DNA of 15,088 nt from Baffinella frigidus (taxonomy: Eukaryota > Cryptophyceae > Cryptomonadales > Baffinellaceae), in assembly GCA_026770585.1 (NCBI GenBank), contig MU646483.1:156187-171274 (forward strand), written 5' to 3'. The position numbers and the translations under genes are program-made. Below the pieces are notes generated by a model. It was not told the origin of the DNA. It searched no databases and worked only from the letters and a program-made list of their open reading frames with translations. Below are positions 13,967-14,984 of this stretch, piece after piece. Positions within the stretch are counted from its first letter, which is position 1. Every line of letters starts with the position of its first letter.

Positions 13967-14984
13967 GGAGCAGGGAGAGGGAGAGAGAGAGAGAGAGAGA
14001 GAGAGGAGGGTTGGAAGGGAGGAGGGAAGGGAGGGAGCAGGGAGAGAGGGGGGGGGGGGGCGGAGAGGGGGGAGAGGAGGAAGAGCAGCGAGGAGAGCAG
14101 CTCGTACCATGCCGTGACCTCAACATCATCCGTCGCCTTACGGTAGAAATGAACAACACAACCGTGTGTGCAATCGACCATTATGACCGTATCCGCCAGT
14201 TCATGCTTAATTACTCAACGGTTGAATCAAACAAAAAGCCAAGCAGATCATCACCCGCAAGGACCAAACACTAACCGAGGTTCCTCTGCCTCAACCTTCA
14301 AACCACCGGAGGCTAGGGAGCGTGTCACCGGGTGTACGGTCTGGGTAGGGTAGACGAGACCCTTTGAGAGTTTCCGTTGCTTCCCTCAAGGACCAGACTC
14401 TCACTGAAGTTCGTCTCCATCACCCCGACCCCTGAACCCTGACCACTAACCCTTGCCCCCTGCGAGGCTCCTGTCCTCTTGTTCAAGGACCACACCCAAA
14501 CCCCAACCCCTGAATCCTGAACCCCTAACCAACAAACCCCCACGAGCTTCGTGTCCTCTCCCGCCCGCTGCTACCACACGAGAATGCAAGAGGGGCATAT
14601 TTACATGTGGTATGTAAATATTTGTACCAGGATAGGGTGTTCCAACCTCGCGCCTGGCCTAATGCGGGGTGGAATGGCTCCACCCCTCATGAAATTACTA
14701 CACACTGCCTCACGTGTACAGCTCCCCGGGTTTTGAAATGGGTGTTTGATGGGCCTGGTGTGGCAGATGATGGATTTCCTGGACGCGGCTGAGACGCACG
14801 GAAAAGGCATCACCACCGTCATTGGTAAACCCTTAACACTAAACACTAAACCCTAAACACTAAAATCTACACCCTACACCCTACACCCTACACCCTAAAC
14901 CCTAAACCCTAAACTCTAAACCCTAAACCAGGCCTCGATCCTGAGGACCGGCAAAAGAGCCTCCGGAACACTGTCGCATACCAG
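947..14984 (+). CDS. IFT70: Intraflagellar transport protein IFT70 (TTC30/DYF-1), partial, 16 exons
   Basis: IFT70 is a TPR superhelix protein of the IFT-B core. It binds the IFT52/IFT88 part of the train, moves in the cilium or flagellum, and is needed for ciliogenesis and normal axonemal tubulin modification (family knowledge). Here 16 exons totalling 1382 nt (2 nt plus 460 codons) join in frame and follow the family order without gaps: YNIALCHY, GVREHPELSVG, MPPRSEEELDP, LHNLALMHMEEDPTAGF, PPFPPETFGNLLLLYCKY, LTYKHLSP, LRRLTKQIQ, VLMAQTRIYW, LNVAHVFFMQ, ENKYEEAIRYYEPFV, MVLANLCVSYIMTS, LVIGTLYCAK, FGISRVIKSLEP, DTWFYAKRC and NTVAYQ. Animal relatives are ~665 aa, so roughly 195 N-terminal and 15 C-terminal residues lie outside. 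Introns run from 107 to 1807 nt and total ~12.7 kb. All introns are phase 0 except those after exons 7 (phase 2) and 15 (phase 1). Low-complexity and exon-copy content of the introns is exceptional. Product call is near certain; individual boundaries are inferred. Confidence 0.96.
1027..1346. other. Intron 1, first part; short inverted repeat at 1213-1271
   Basis: After the exon 1 donor there is no coding content. GAAAATTACTACACGATTTG at 1213 pairs with the reverse complement of the segment ending at ~1271, giving a ~60 nt hairpin. A related GTAGTAATTTTCAC string recurs at ~1625. GTTGAC motifs are frequent. Confidence 0.6.
1347..1536. mobile_element. Large foldback element with ~85 bp diverged arms
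   Basis: The left arm from CAAAATGCGGAGACCTGAAG pairs with the reverse complement of the right arm (CAAAACGAGGAGCCCGAAG). Both continue through GAAGTTGAT, TGGTGTG, GTCAACTTT and TGAACACGA. The arms have many substitutions, so the insertion is old. No ORF of interest. Confidence 0.8.
1653..1695. repeat. Near-perfect palindrome
   Basis: GGTCACGTA-CGGGCGGA followed by TCCGCCCG-TACGTGACC forms an ~18 bp GC-rich stem with a tiny loop, next to a poly-G run (1613-1624). It could be the core of a foldback or a fold in the pre-mRNA; no factor site is recognised. Confidence 0.8.
1700..1937. mobile_element. Degenerate element related to the foldback at 10214-10315
   Basis: The reverse complement of 1862-1937 shares, in order, TTAAGTGGC, GGTCAA/TTTGACC, AGGTCCT, GTCCTAG and CGGTAGGGCGTA with the element at 10214-10315. 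It contains the palindromes GCCCTACCGTAGGGC and GAGGGTCAAAATTGACCCTC. The outer left arm is not clear, so it may be truncated or a diverged family member. The rest of 1700-1860 shows nothing else. Confidence 0.65.
1938..2335. other. Intron 1 middle; telomere-like CCCTAAA array
   Basis: 1938-2215 has no recognised content apart from a short GCCTTGCGTGGCTAAGCT duplication (~2130-2170). 2228-2320 is CCCTGAA/CCCTAAA heptamers running almost into the acceptor of the exon 2 copy at 2335. Confidence 0.75.
2336..2455 (+). pseudogene. Second copy of exon 2, 120 nt, open and phase-matched
   Basis: TACAG|GGT begins GVREHPELSVGLNTARIDVL, followed by SLALPLPLSLS and (HT)n, ending CTCAAG|GTTGCA. It is exactly 120 nt (40 codons) like exon 2, without stops and with CAG acceptor and AAG|GT donor. 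The first ~19 codons and the last two match exon 2; the middle ~55 nt is CT then CA microsatellite. It could be a decaying duplicate or an alternative exon; the missing conserved core argues against a normal function. Confidence 0.8.
2456..2833. repeat. Intron end with repeated CGCGCTGACG motif
   Basis: The unit CGCC(C)CGCGCTGACG occurs near 2217, 2571, 2676 and 2782, the last three in the 260 nt before exon 2. It contains CTGAC, the motif placed like a branch site before several exons here. No other content is seen. Confidence 0.6.
2834..2953 (+). CDS. IFT70: IFT70 exon 2
   Basis: Forty codons starting GVREHPELSVGSNTEGIDV and ending LVEAFNLK, one of the most conserved parts of the family. 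Acceptor GCGCAG|GGG with a CTGAC branch-site-like motif ~25 nt upstream; donor AAG|GTCTCA. Phase 0 at both ends. It is followed within ~10 nt by a long GA/ACAG microsatellite. A second exon-like copy of identical length lies upstream at 2336-2455. Confidence 0.93.
2964..3092. repeat. GA / GACA / GATA microsatellite after exon 2
   Basis: Purine-rich (GA)n, (ACAGAG)n and (AGAT)n blocks start ~10 nt after the exon 2 donor. The + strand is all purine, so the transcript strand carries a long GA tract. Confidence 0.95.
3168..3365. repeat. G-rich telomere-like run and 30-bp tandem repeat
   Basis: 3168-3240 has GGATTAGG/GGGTTGAGGG-type units. 3280-3365 has about three copies of CTACTGTGGGTCCTGGATTA plus GTCAACT, the last diverged. 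Intron sequence without coding content. Confidence 0.75.
3431..3520 (+). CDS. IFT70: IFT70 exon 3
   Basis: Thirty codons, AAIEYVMKN through EALTDMPPRSEEELDP. Acceptor TGGCAG|GCA, donor CCG|GTAATC, phase 0 at both ends. The family has the same AAIEY ... LTDMPPR..EELDPV sequence here. Three further copies of the exon tail with a donor lie downstream, one of them (3813-3908) nearly full length. Confidence 0.93.
3619..3657 (+). pseudogene. Exon 3 tail copy with donor
   Basis: CCGCCCCGCTCGGAAGAGCA then ACTCCACCCG|GTCAAC copies PPRSEEELDP as PPRSEEQLHP, ending at the same donor position. The exon head is not preserved. Confidence 0.8.
3813..3908 (+). pseudogene. Near full-length exon 3 copy with GA-repeat middle
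   Basis: CCAG|GCAGCG begins AA like exon 3. A GA run then encodes (RE)n, and KALTDMPARSEEELDP ends at CCG|GTTGGA. It is 96 nt (32 codons), open, and phase 0 at both ends, against 90 nt for exon 3. The YVMKNTSAS part is replaced by the microsatellite. As a mutually exclusive exon it would preserve frame. Decaying duplicate or alternative exon cannot be decided here. Confidence 0.8.
4057..4092. repeat. 17-bp tandem duplication
   Basis: TGAGGAATGTGTTGACA occurs twice in a row in intron 3, containing the TTGAC motif. The remainder of 3910-4232 shows no coding or structural content that I recognise. Confidence 0.85.
4233..4264 (+). pseudogene. Exon 3 tail copy, third downstream
   Basis: CCCCCCCGCTCCGAGAAGGA then ACTCGACACG|GTGCCT copies the exon 3 end with a one-base slip in the GAGGAAGAA run that breaks frame. 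The donor GT is retained. Confidence 0.75.
4640..4714 (+). pseudogene. Second copy of exon 4, 75 nt, open and phase-matched
   Basis: TTGCAG|GAA begins ETLHNLALKHMEE, then RRGCNAGADNKR, ending AGG|GTGTGT. It is exactly 75 nt (25 codons) like exon 4, with no stop and the same acceptor context. The first 13 codons match exon 4 closely; the rest does not (DPTAGFKKMNWL is lost). It sits 151 nt before exon 4. Alternative exon or decaying duplicate. Confidence 0.78.
4791..4865 (+). CDS. IFT70: IFT70 exon 4
   Basis: Twenty-five codons: VTLHNLALMHMEEDPTAGF then KKMNWL. Acceptor TTGCAG|GTA with a GCTGACA motif ~25 nt upstream; donor CTG|GTACCC; phase 0. Three other CAG|GT sites lie in the 280 nt upstream (near 4519, 4726 and 4750), so this acceptor sits among decoys. 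It is chosen because only it restores the family sequence. Confidence 0.93.
4876..5190. repeat. CT, CA, CAAAAACA and ACTC microsatellite cluster
   Basis: It starts ~10 nt after the exon 4 donor: (CT)n and (CA)n to ~4972, CACAAA-type units to ~5014, then a long CACT/ACTCACTGGCTG tetranucleotide array to ~5190. No coding content. Confidence 0.95.
5234..5431. mobile_element. Foldback element, 198 bp
   Basis: Arms: CCACTCGAGAATGCTAGAGG with GGCCTAT, TTTGTACCAGGA and AAGTAACCTCG on the left; the right arm ending at GTGG (5431) has the reverse complement CCACACGAGAACGCTAGAGG and the same internal blocks. Arms are ~90 bp with indels. One arm of the same family recurs at 14574-14657, so this is a repeated mobile family. 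Confidence 0.88.
5580..5685. repeat. CAACTTGACGYGG / CAACTTAACGCG repeats
   Basis: Five to six copies of CAACTTRACG-type units separated by GCGCGAATC, just before exon 5. CTTAAC lies at branch-site distance from the exon 5 acceptor. Confidence 0.8.
5699..5794 (+). CDS. IFT70: IFT70 exon 5
   Basis: Thirty-two codons containing PPFPPETFGNLLLLYCKY and YYDLAADVMA, almost identical to animal relatives. Acceptor TTTTCAG|GTG, donor GCG|GTACCC, phase 0. It is one of only two internal exons here (with exon 15) without an obvious exon copy nearby, although the intron before it holds a repeated CAACTTGACG/CAACTTAACG motif. Confidence 0.95.
5828..5980. repeat. AAAACACGG repeat and CCCAAAACC telomere-like repeat in intron 5
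   Basis: Intron 5 (226 nt) is GAAAACACGGAAACACGA-type repeats followed by AAACCC/CCAAAACCC units. It encodes nothing of the IFT70 family. Confidence 0.8.
6021..6152 (+). CDS. IFT70: IFT70 exon 6
   Basis: Forty-four codons, DNTSLTYKHLSPDLYCFLDA then LLQTSPHEAYHKFDGLANRHIE. Acceptor TGGCAG|GAC, donor GAG|GTCACC, phase 0. The preceding intron is only 226 nt and largely degenerate telomere-like repeat. Five copies of the last ~9 nt plus donor (CACATCGAG|GT type) follow within 350 nt. Confidence 0.94.
6205..6498 (+). pseudogene. Five copies of the exon 6 tail and donor
   Basis: The exon 6 end CACATCGAG|GT recurs as CACATCGAG|GT (6205-6213), ACAACGAG|GT (to 6273), ACAACAAG|GT (to 6348), CACATCGAG|GT (6371-6379) and GCATCGAG|GC (6491-6498). 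Each is followed by pyrimidine-rich CCTCTTCC-like sequence as after the real donor. The real donor is the first in the series. Confidence 0.8.
6275..6600. repeat. CCT triplet run and CCCATAAA/CACCCTA telomere-like arrays
   Basis: A (CCT)n run at 6282-6314, then CCCATAAA units (6418-6452), CCCTAAA variants to 6485 and CACCCTA/CACCCCA units at 6526-6575. All are C-rich on the transcript strand and fill intron 6. Confidence 0.88.
6606..6638 (+). pseudogene. Exon 7 head copy with acceptor
   Basis: GCCAG|GTGTTACGGCGGTTGGCGAA repeats the exon 7 start (VLRRLAKSN against VLRRLTKQI). Its frame is open to and in register with exon 7, 87 nt downstream, so it could serve as an alternative acceptor adding 29 residues. 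Confidence 0.8.
6693..6793 (+). CDS. IFT70: IFT70 exon 7
   Basis: VLRRLTKQIQDARLARENEA then IKRSLKDYDEALE plus two bases of the next codon (phase 2 end). Acceptor ACGCAG|GTG, donor ACG|GTCCGC. An upstream CCAG|GTG at 6605 opens the same frame and would add 29 residues (VLRRLAKSN... TPPSVTQ); family alignment favours the inner acceptor. Confidence 0.92.
6889..6954 (+). pseudogene. Exon 7 tail copy 1
   Basis: DNKATKRSLKDYDEALE plus CG|GTCCGC; the last ~45 nt are almost identical to exon 7, including the donor. There is no acceptor at its head, only GGTTGGTGGG, which resembles the exon's CGGTTGGCGAGGG. Confidence 0.88.
7041..7100 (+). pseudogene. Exon 7 tail copy 2
   Basis: Encodes ENEAIKRCLADNDEALR after GGTTGGTGGG; the donor is lost (CGATACCCC instead of CGGTCC). 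Preceded by an ATTGTTAAGTTGAC unit shared with the neighbouring copies. Confidence 0.85.
7146..7190 (+). pseudogene. Possible exon 7 tail copy 3 (weak)
   Basis: AAAAGAGTGATCCAAAAGTC and TCTCCAAGGACT resemble the GAGGCCATCAAG..TCTCAAGGACTAC part of exon 7, with many differences. Called mainly because it lies between clear copies. Confidence 0.45.
7241..7293 (+). pseudogene. Exon 7 tail copy 4 with donor
   Basis: ENQAIKRSLKDCDEALQ plus CG|GTGGAC. Close to exon 7 at the DNA level and retaining the donor. It ends a tandem series with ~125-150 nt spacing. Confidence 0.88.
7396..7450 (+). pseudogene. Exon 8 copy with both splice sites
   Basis: CCGCAG|GTA gives (R)YVPARMAQTRIYWDLCLA then GCA|GTAGCT. 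It is 55 nt against 61 in exon 8, so phase in and out is the same and either exon could be used alone. The first 45 nt are nearly identical to exon 8; the QYNYAM end is replaced. Using both exons would break frame. Confidence 0.78.
7570..7863. repeat. Inverted repeat enclosing exon 8
   Basis: The left arm 7570-7633 (TAGTCAGCGTCGGT, GCACTGACTGTCTTACCGAC repeated) pairs with the right arm 7782-7863, which carries three CGTCGGTAAGACAGTCA units and ends CGACGCTGACTA. The arms are themselves tandem arrays of an 18-bp unit, opposite in orientation. The loop holds exon 8 with both splice sites. The left arm supplies the CTGAC motif before the exon 8 acceptor. Confidence 0.9.
7652..7712 (+). CDS. IFT70: IFT70 exon 8
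   Basis: One base completing Arg, then YIPVLMAQTRIYWDQYNYAM. Acceptor TGGCAG|GTA with GCTGACT ~25 nt upstream; donor ATG|GTCCGC. The family has YIPVLMAQAKIYWNLENY at this place. The exon lies in the loop of a large inverted repeat (7570-7863), and a near copy with its own splice sites is at 7396-7450. Confidence 0.92.
7964..8017 (+). pseudogene. Exon 9 head copy 1
   Basis: LENIFRQTTDFCSEHDTL followed by a GTGGCG donor-like site, 54 nt and open. The acceptor is AAG rather than CAG. It shares the ACACCTT(A/G)GTGGC end with the copy at 8308, so these two are closer to each other than to exon 9. Confidence 0.8.
8082..8130 (+). pseudogene. Exon 9 head copy 2
   Basis: GACAG|GTGGAGATGACCTTCC encodes VEMTFRESVQFCSEN, then diverges into ACCCGAAACCCC telomere-like sequence. 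Confidence 0.8.
8130..8300. repeat. Degenerate CCCTAAA/ACCCGAAACCCC repeats in intron 8
   Basis: C-rich units such as CCCATACCCTCAG, CCGTAAGCCGTAAG and CACCCTAAACCCCACACCC run to the acceptor of the exon 9 copy at 8307. Confidence 0.75.
8308..8361 (+). pseudogene. Exon 9 head copy 3, open with splice sites
   Basis: GACAG|GTAGAGAAGATATTCC encodes VEKIFRQSAEFSLEHNTL and ends TTG|GTGGCT. 54 nt, phase 0 at both ends, acceptor context like exon 9. It lacks the WKLNVAHVFFMQ half. Confidence 0.8.
8428..8445 (+). pseudogene. Exon 9 head copy 4 (fragment)
   Basis: GTTGAGAAGATCTTCC repeats VEKIF, then breaks into TATACCCCGAACCC. No CAG acceptor (ACTG precedes). Confidence 0.6.
8504..8590 (+). CDS. 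IFT70: IFT70 exon 9
   Basis: Twenty-nine codons: VEKIFRQSAEFCSEHDTWKL then NVAHVFFMQ. Acceptor ATACAG|GTA. The donor appears to be CAG|GCACTC, a GC-AG intron; no GT lies at the family junction. Four partial copies of its first half precede it (7964, 8082, 8308, 8428). Confidence 0.92.
8621..8681 (+). pseudogene. Exon 10 copy, frameshifted with stop
   Basis: GAAAACGCGTC...GGAGGCAATCCGCTCCTACA then AACCATTTGTCATC TCGTAG aligns with ENKYEEAIRYYEPFVKR. GAA AAC is in frame with exon 9 read through its donor, then a shift occurs and the aligned frame ends at TAG. This is the only copy that lies between an exon and its successor. Confidence 0.72.
8831..9004. mobile_element. Foldback (MITE-like) element with ~75 bp arms
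   Basis: The best preserved hairpin here. The core AGACTGCGGTTTGTAAAGTA ... ACAAATTATAAAACAAAACC (from 8846) pairs with the right arm ending at 8989 with only two or so mismatches in 53 bp. Weaker pairing extends to ATAGT at 8831/9004. The interior is AT-rich with GGGCCCC. No ORF, so it would be a non-autonomous element. Confidence 0.9.
9051..9131 (+). CDS. IFT70: IFT70 exon 10
   Basis: GAQ followed by ENKYEEAIRYYEPFVKR and ANEELLE, a TPR segment. With the GC donor of exon 9, the acceptor GAGCAG at 9050 is the CAG that keeps phase; it adds three residues (GAQ) relative to animals. The conserved part begins at 9060. Donor GAG|GTGCGC, phase 0. A foldback element starts ~8 nt after the donor. 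Confidence 0.85.
9139..9315. mobile_element. Foldback element just after exon 10
   Basis: CCCACGCGACGAT plus TGTGTATCAAAT at 9146 pairs with ATTTGATACACGG plus ATCGTCGCGTGGG ending at 9306; TCGCA/TGCGA extends it to 9139-9315. A small inner palindrome (GGACGGATTCCGTCC) lies near 9217. The left arm starts 8 nt from the exon 10 donor. Confidence 0.85.
9316..9960. other. Intron 10, no gene recognised; short diverged repeats
   Basis: Three variants of a GCGATGGGGC..TCGTAACCTGT motif occur (near 9310, 9619 and 9643). GCCTACCGTAGGGTCGTATG at 9527 resembles the CGGTAGGGCG core of the foldback families at 1862 and 10214. I see no exon and no protein family in any frame. Confidence 0.5.
9968..10145. 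repeat. CACCCTA heptamer array
   Basis: About 170 nt of CACCCTA/CCCTAAA/CACTCTA 7-mers, C-rich on the transcript strand, ending shortly before the exon 11 copy at 10161. Confidence 0.92.
10161..10213 (+). pseudogene. Exon 11 head copy cut by a foldback element
   Basis: GGGTAG|GTGTCGGCGATGGTGCTG then GCAACCCAGTGTGTCTCGTG encodes VSAMVLATQCVSCLRC against VSAMVLANLCVSYIMT. The acceptor has become TAG. Similarity fades and stops at the foldback element starting at 10214. Confidence 0.85.
10214..10315. mobile_element. Foldback element, 102 bp
   Basis: Perfect 18-bp ends ATCCCTTAAGTGGCGAGT and ACTCGCCACTTAAGGGAT, with inner palindromes (GGTCAAATTTGACC and GCCCTGCGGTAGGGC). It belongs with the diverged copy at 1862-1937. 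It sits where the exon 11 copy ends, suggesting insertion into it. Confidence 0.9.
10333..10656 (+). CDS. Small ORF with cysteine-rich zinc-finger-like end, AT-rich
   Basis: A 107-codon open frame whose last ~40 codons differ sharply in base use from the surroundings (AT-rich third positions). The end reads IIPDEELCNICMNEKT, CDVAVCKMCKTPCHA, stop. The Cys pattern C-x2-C-x5-C-x4-C-x2-C-x3-CH recalls the start of a RING or related zinc finger, but it stops before a full cross-brace domain could be completed. The N-terminal part has no recognised family and may not be coding. It lies inside IFT70 intron 10 on the same strand. Plausibly a remnant of an inserted gene from an element or virus; function unknown. 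Confidence 0.35.
   Translation: MRCLSLGRGHEATLNKALGWKQPRCRLTHSRPSQLIFGNNVAQTQPRRGCVCGGHVGSHKAFADKNYRRHKKEGGNIIPDEELCNICMNEKTCDVAVCKMCKTPCHA
10702..10785 (+). CDS. IFT70: IFT70 exon 11
   Basis: Twenty-eight codons: VSAMVLANLCVSYIMTSLNE then KAEDLLRQ. Acceptor CTCGCAG|GTG preceded by a CTAAAC branch-like motif; donor CAG|GTCTGC; phase 0. It lies after the longest central intron (1570 nt), which holds a foldback, a broken copy of this exon head (10161) and an AT-rich ORF. Confidence 0.94.
10855..10860 (+). pseudogene. Minimal exon 11 donor copy
   Basis: ACCGGCAG|GTCTATCCCA echoes CGCCAG|GTCTGCCCCA of the exon 11 end 75 nt upstream. Very short, so only suggestive alone; supported by the longer copy at 10992. 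Confidence 0.4.
10896..10990. repeat. (CAACACT)n heptamer array
   Basis: About 13 near-perfect CAACACT units, a homogeneous 7-bp array that could be derived from the telomere-like heptamers around it. Confidence 0.95.
10992..11024 (+). pseudogene. Exon 11 tail copy with donor
   Basis: CTGAACGAAAAGGCTGAAAG then TCTCCACCGCCAG|GTCTTT encodes LNEKAESLHRQ against LNEKAEDLLRQ, keeping the donor and following CACTCCTC. Confidence 0.88.
11040..11265. repeat. CCCTAAA and (CACACCC)n arrays
   Basis: CCCTAAA/CCCTGAA units to ~11160, then ~11 copies of CACACCC at 11188-11264. C-rich on the transcript strand; nearly the whole of intron 11. Confidence 0.92.
11319..11420 (+). CDS. IFT70: IFT70 exon 12
   Basis: Thirty-four codons: VEKEEERMSFSDPDKQ, RFHLCIINLVIGTLYCAK. 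Acceptor GTCCAG|GTG, donor AAG|GTCCTC, phase 0. The family has the same (I/V)EKEEE..SY.DP...HLCI.NLVIGTLYCAK block. Two copies of the tail and donor lie downstream. Confidence 0.95.
11431..11598. mobile_element. Foldback element after exon 12
   Basis: The left arm CACCTTCACCCGACCACTAG then GAGGAGGTGCCTCAAATAGT pairs with the right arm (reverse complement CCCACCCGACCACCAGCCC, GTGGCTCAAATGGTGTCC) through to a central GTCGAAAGTGACC / TCGATCC turn. Arms ~80 bp, moderately diverged. It starts ~10 nt after the exon 12 donor. Confidence 0.82.
11681..11715 (+). pseudogene. Exon 12 tail copy with stop
   Basis: CTGGCTCTCGTTATCGGCAC then CTTCTACTGTGCTTAG|GTCCTC encodes LALVIGTFYCA followed by TAG in place of AAG (Lys). 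Donor and flanking GTCCTC are conserved. Confidence 0.88.
11742..11851. mobile_element. Foldback element, 110 bp
   Basis: CAGGGGTACCTCGCTCATAA and GAAAGCGCC pair with GGCGATTTC and TTATGAGCGATGTACCCCTG. The centre has CCCTAGGACC and GGTCCCTATAG motifs, resembling in composition the 10214 family, but the ends differ. Confidence 0.88.
11941..11970 (+). pseudogene. Exon 12 tail copy 2 with donor
   Basis: CTCGCCATCGGGACACTCTG then TTGCGCTAAG|GTCCTCCCTA encodes LAIGTLCCAK, with the same donor and first intron bases as exon 12. Confidence 0.85.
11980..12315. other. Intron 12 end; duplicated TTGCTTSACAGTCAAGTCTC unit
   Basis: TTGCTTCACAGTCAAGTCTC and TTGCTTGACAGTCAAGTCTC lie in tandem near 12247 and 12277, before the two CTCTCTCGCACAGGGCAAC boundaries. 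No exon is recognised in 11980-12240. Confidence 0.6.
12316..12400 (+). pseudogene. Exon 13 head copy running into a CA microsatellite
   Basis: CGCACAG|GGCAACATCGAGTCAC encodes GNIES, then CCTCGCTCGCCCTC and (CA)n at 12345-12379. The aligned frame reaches TAA at ~12394, so it is not a usable exon. Confidence 0.82.
12424..12489 (+). CDS. IFT70: IFT70 exon 13
   Basis: Twenty-two codons: GNFEFGISRVIKSLEPFNRK then LQ. Acceptor CGCACAG|GGC after a CT run with ATTAAC upstream; donor CAG|GTCTCC; phase 0. Another copy of the CT run, acceptor and first codons is at 12316, ending in a CA microsatellite. Confidence 0.94.
12499..12910. mobile_element. Three copies of a ~110-bp repeat, one inverted
   Basis: Copies at 12645-12754 and 12801-12910 are direct: (T/C)CAAGTTGACA, GTGTGCGG, CCGTCAACTTT, GAGCGG, AGAGC...GAGCTAGG. 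The copy at 12499-12578 is the reverse complement and begins 10 nt after the exon 13 donor. Copy 1 with copy 2 gives a foldback; GTGAGGCAGA/TCTGCCTCAC (12600, 12772) adds to the inverted arrangement. 12612-12620 also repeats the exon 13 end GCTCCAG|GTCTCCC. Confidence 0.82.
13028..13292. repeat. TTAGTTGCATTCAAAC dispersed direct repeats
   Basis: Four copies of (T)AGTT(G/C)CATTCAAACCAYAAGG-like units near 13033, 13058, 13091 and 13268. The interval holds AT-richer DNA and a small stem, GGCTTCCGACGCGGAAG, in CTATCTTAGG context. No coding content. Confidence 0.75.
13293..13658. other. Intron 13, AT-richer patch then CGCGAGACYCAACG repeats
   Basis: 13340-13470 is AT-rich with a short open frame (MKMGHEIQYAFALLVLEG...) that I do not recognise. 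13490-13640 has CGCGAGAC(C/T)CAAC-type direct and inverted repeats (GTGTCTCGCGTGAG on the far side). Confidence 0.45.
13659..13797. repeat. 20-bp tandem minisatellite before exon 14
   Basis: Seven copies of GCCCGCCTCGGGATGGATAG with point differences, ending ~25 nt before the exon 14 acceptor. The last unit's GGGACTGACG supplies the CTGAC motif at branch-site distance. Confidence 0.92.
13822..13917 (+). CDS. IFT70: IFT70 exon 14
   Basis: Thirty-two codons: ADTWFYAKRCLLALIEQLAK then QMITLKDQTLTE. Acceptor GTCGCAG|GCG with ACTGACG ~25 nt upstream; donor GAG|GTGCGC; phase 0. The frame stays open past the donor through a GA repeat to ~14274, but that extension is (RE)n low complexity and not family sequence. 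Three tail copies lie at 14238-14498. Confidence 0.94.
13926..14100. repeat. GA/GGGA purine microsatellite after exon 14
   Basis: (GA)n blocks with GGGAGG interruptions and a G-run at 14049-14060, starting 8 nt after the exon 14 donor. The transcript strand is all purine. Confidence 0.95.
14238..14279 (+). pseudogene. Exon 14 tail copy 1 with donor
   Basis: GCCAAGCAGATCATCACCCG then CAAGGACCAAACACTAACCGAG|GTTCCT encodes AKQIITRKDQTLTE against AKQMITLKDQTLTE. Frame and donor are intact. Confidence 0.9.
14385..14408 (+). pseudogene. Exon 14 tail copy 2 with donor
   Basis: CTCAAGGACCAGACTCTCAC TGAA|GTTCGTCTCC encodes LKDQTLTE and keeps GT. The exon's terminal G has become A. Confidence 0.85.
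14484..14498 (+). pseudogene. Exon 14 tail copy 3 (fragment)
   Basis: TCAAGGACCACACCC repeats CTCAAGGACCAGACCC, then runs into AAACCCCAACCCC. Nearby GAGGCTCCTGTCCTC (14464) and GAGCTTCGTGTCCTC (14543) look like donor-side copies of GAG|GTTCCTCTGCCTC. Confidence 0.55.
14574..14657. mobile_element. Single arm of the 5234-5431 foldback family
   Basis: CCACACGAGAATGCAAGAGG, GGCATATTTAC, TATTTGTACCAGGATA and CCTCGCGCCTGG match the arm of the 5234-5431 element in order. No second arm is seen before exon 15, so this is a truncated or solo copy. Confidence 0.82.
14767..14824 (+). CDS. IFT70: IFT70 exon 15
   Basis: MMDFLDAAETHGKGITTVI plus one base. It matches the family C-terminal segment (..FL..CE.YG..I..VI). 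Acceptor TGGCAG|ATG, donor TTG|GTAAAC, phase 1 end. The donor already lies in telomere-like repeat register. Confidence 0.88.
14825..14931. repeat. Intron 15: 107-nt intron made of telomere-like heptamers
   Basis: From the donor GTAAACCC to the acceptor AAACCAG the intron is CCCTAAA, CACTAAA and CACCCTA units with almost no other sequence. Both splice sites differ from the repeat by one or two bases. Flanking exons 15 and 16 join in frame across it. Confidence 0.88.
14932..14984 (+). CDS. IFT70: IFT70 exon 16 (penultimate or near-last)
   Basis: Two bases completing Gly, then LDPEDRQKSLRNTVAYQ, matching the family KNTV.YE block that precedes the final RQLKALIYEII-type end. Acceptor AACCAG|GC. 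The exon seems to end CAG|GCAACC, a second possible GC donor, after which only repeats follow to the window edge. The terminal ~15 residues would be on a further exon. A truncated copy rather than the used exon cannot be excluded. Confidence 0.78.

Noticed and set aside
13885-14274. A 129-codon protein starting inside exon 14
   Set aside because: It is exon 14 read through its donor into a GA microsatellite; the (RE)n composition is not a real protein domain.
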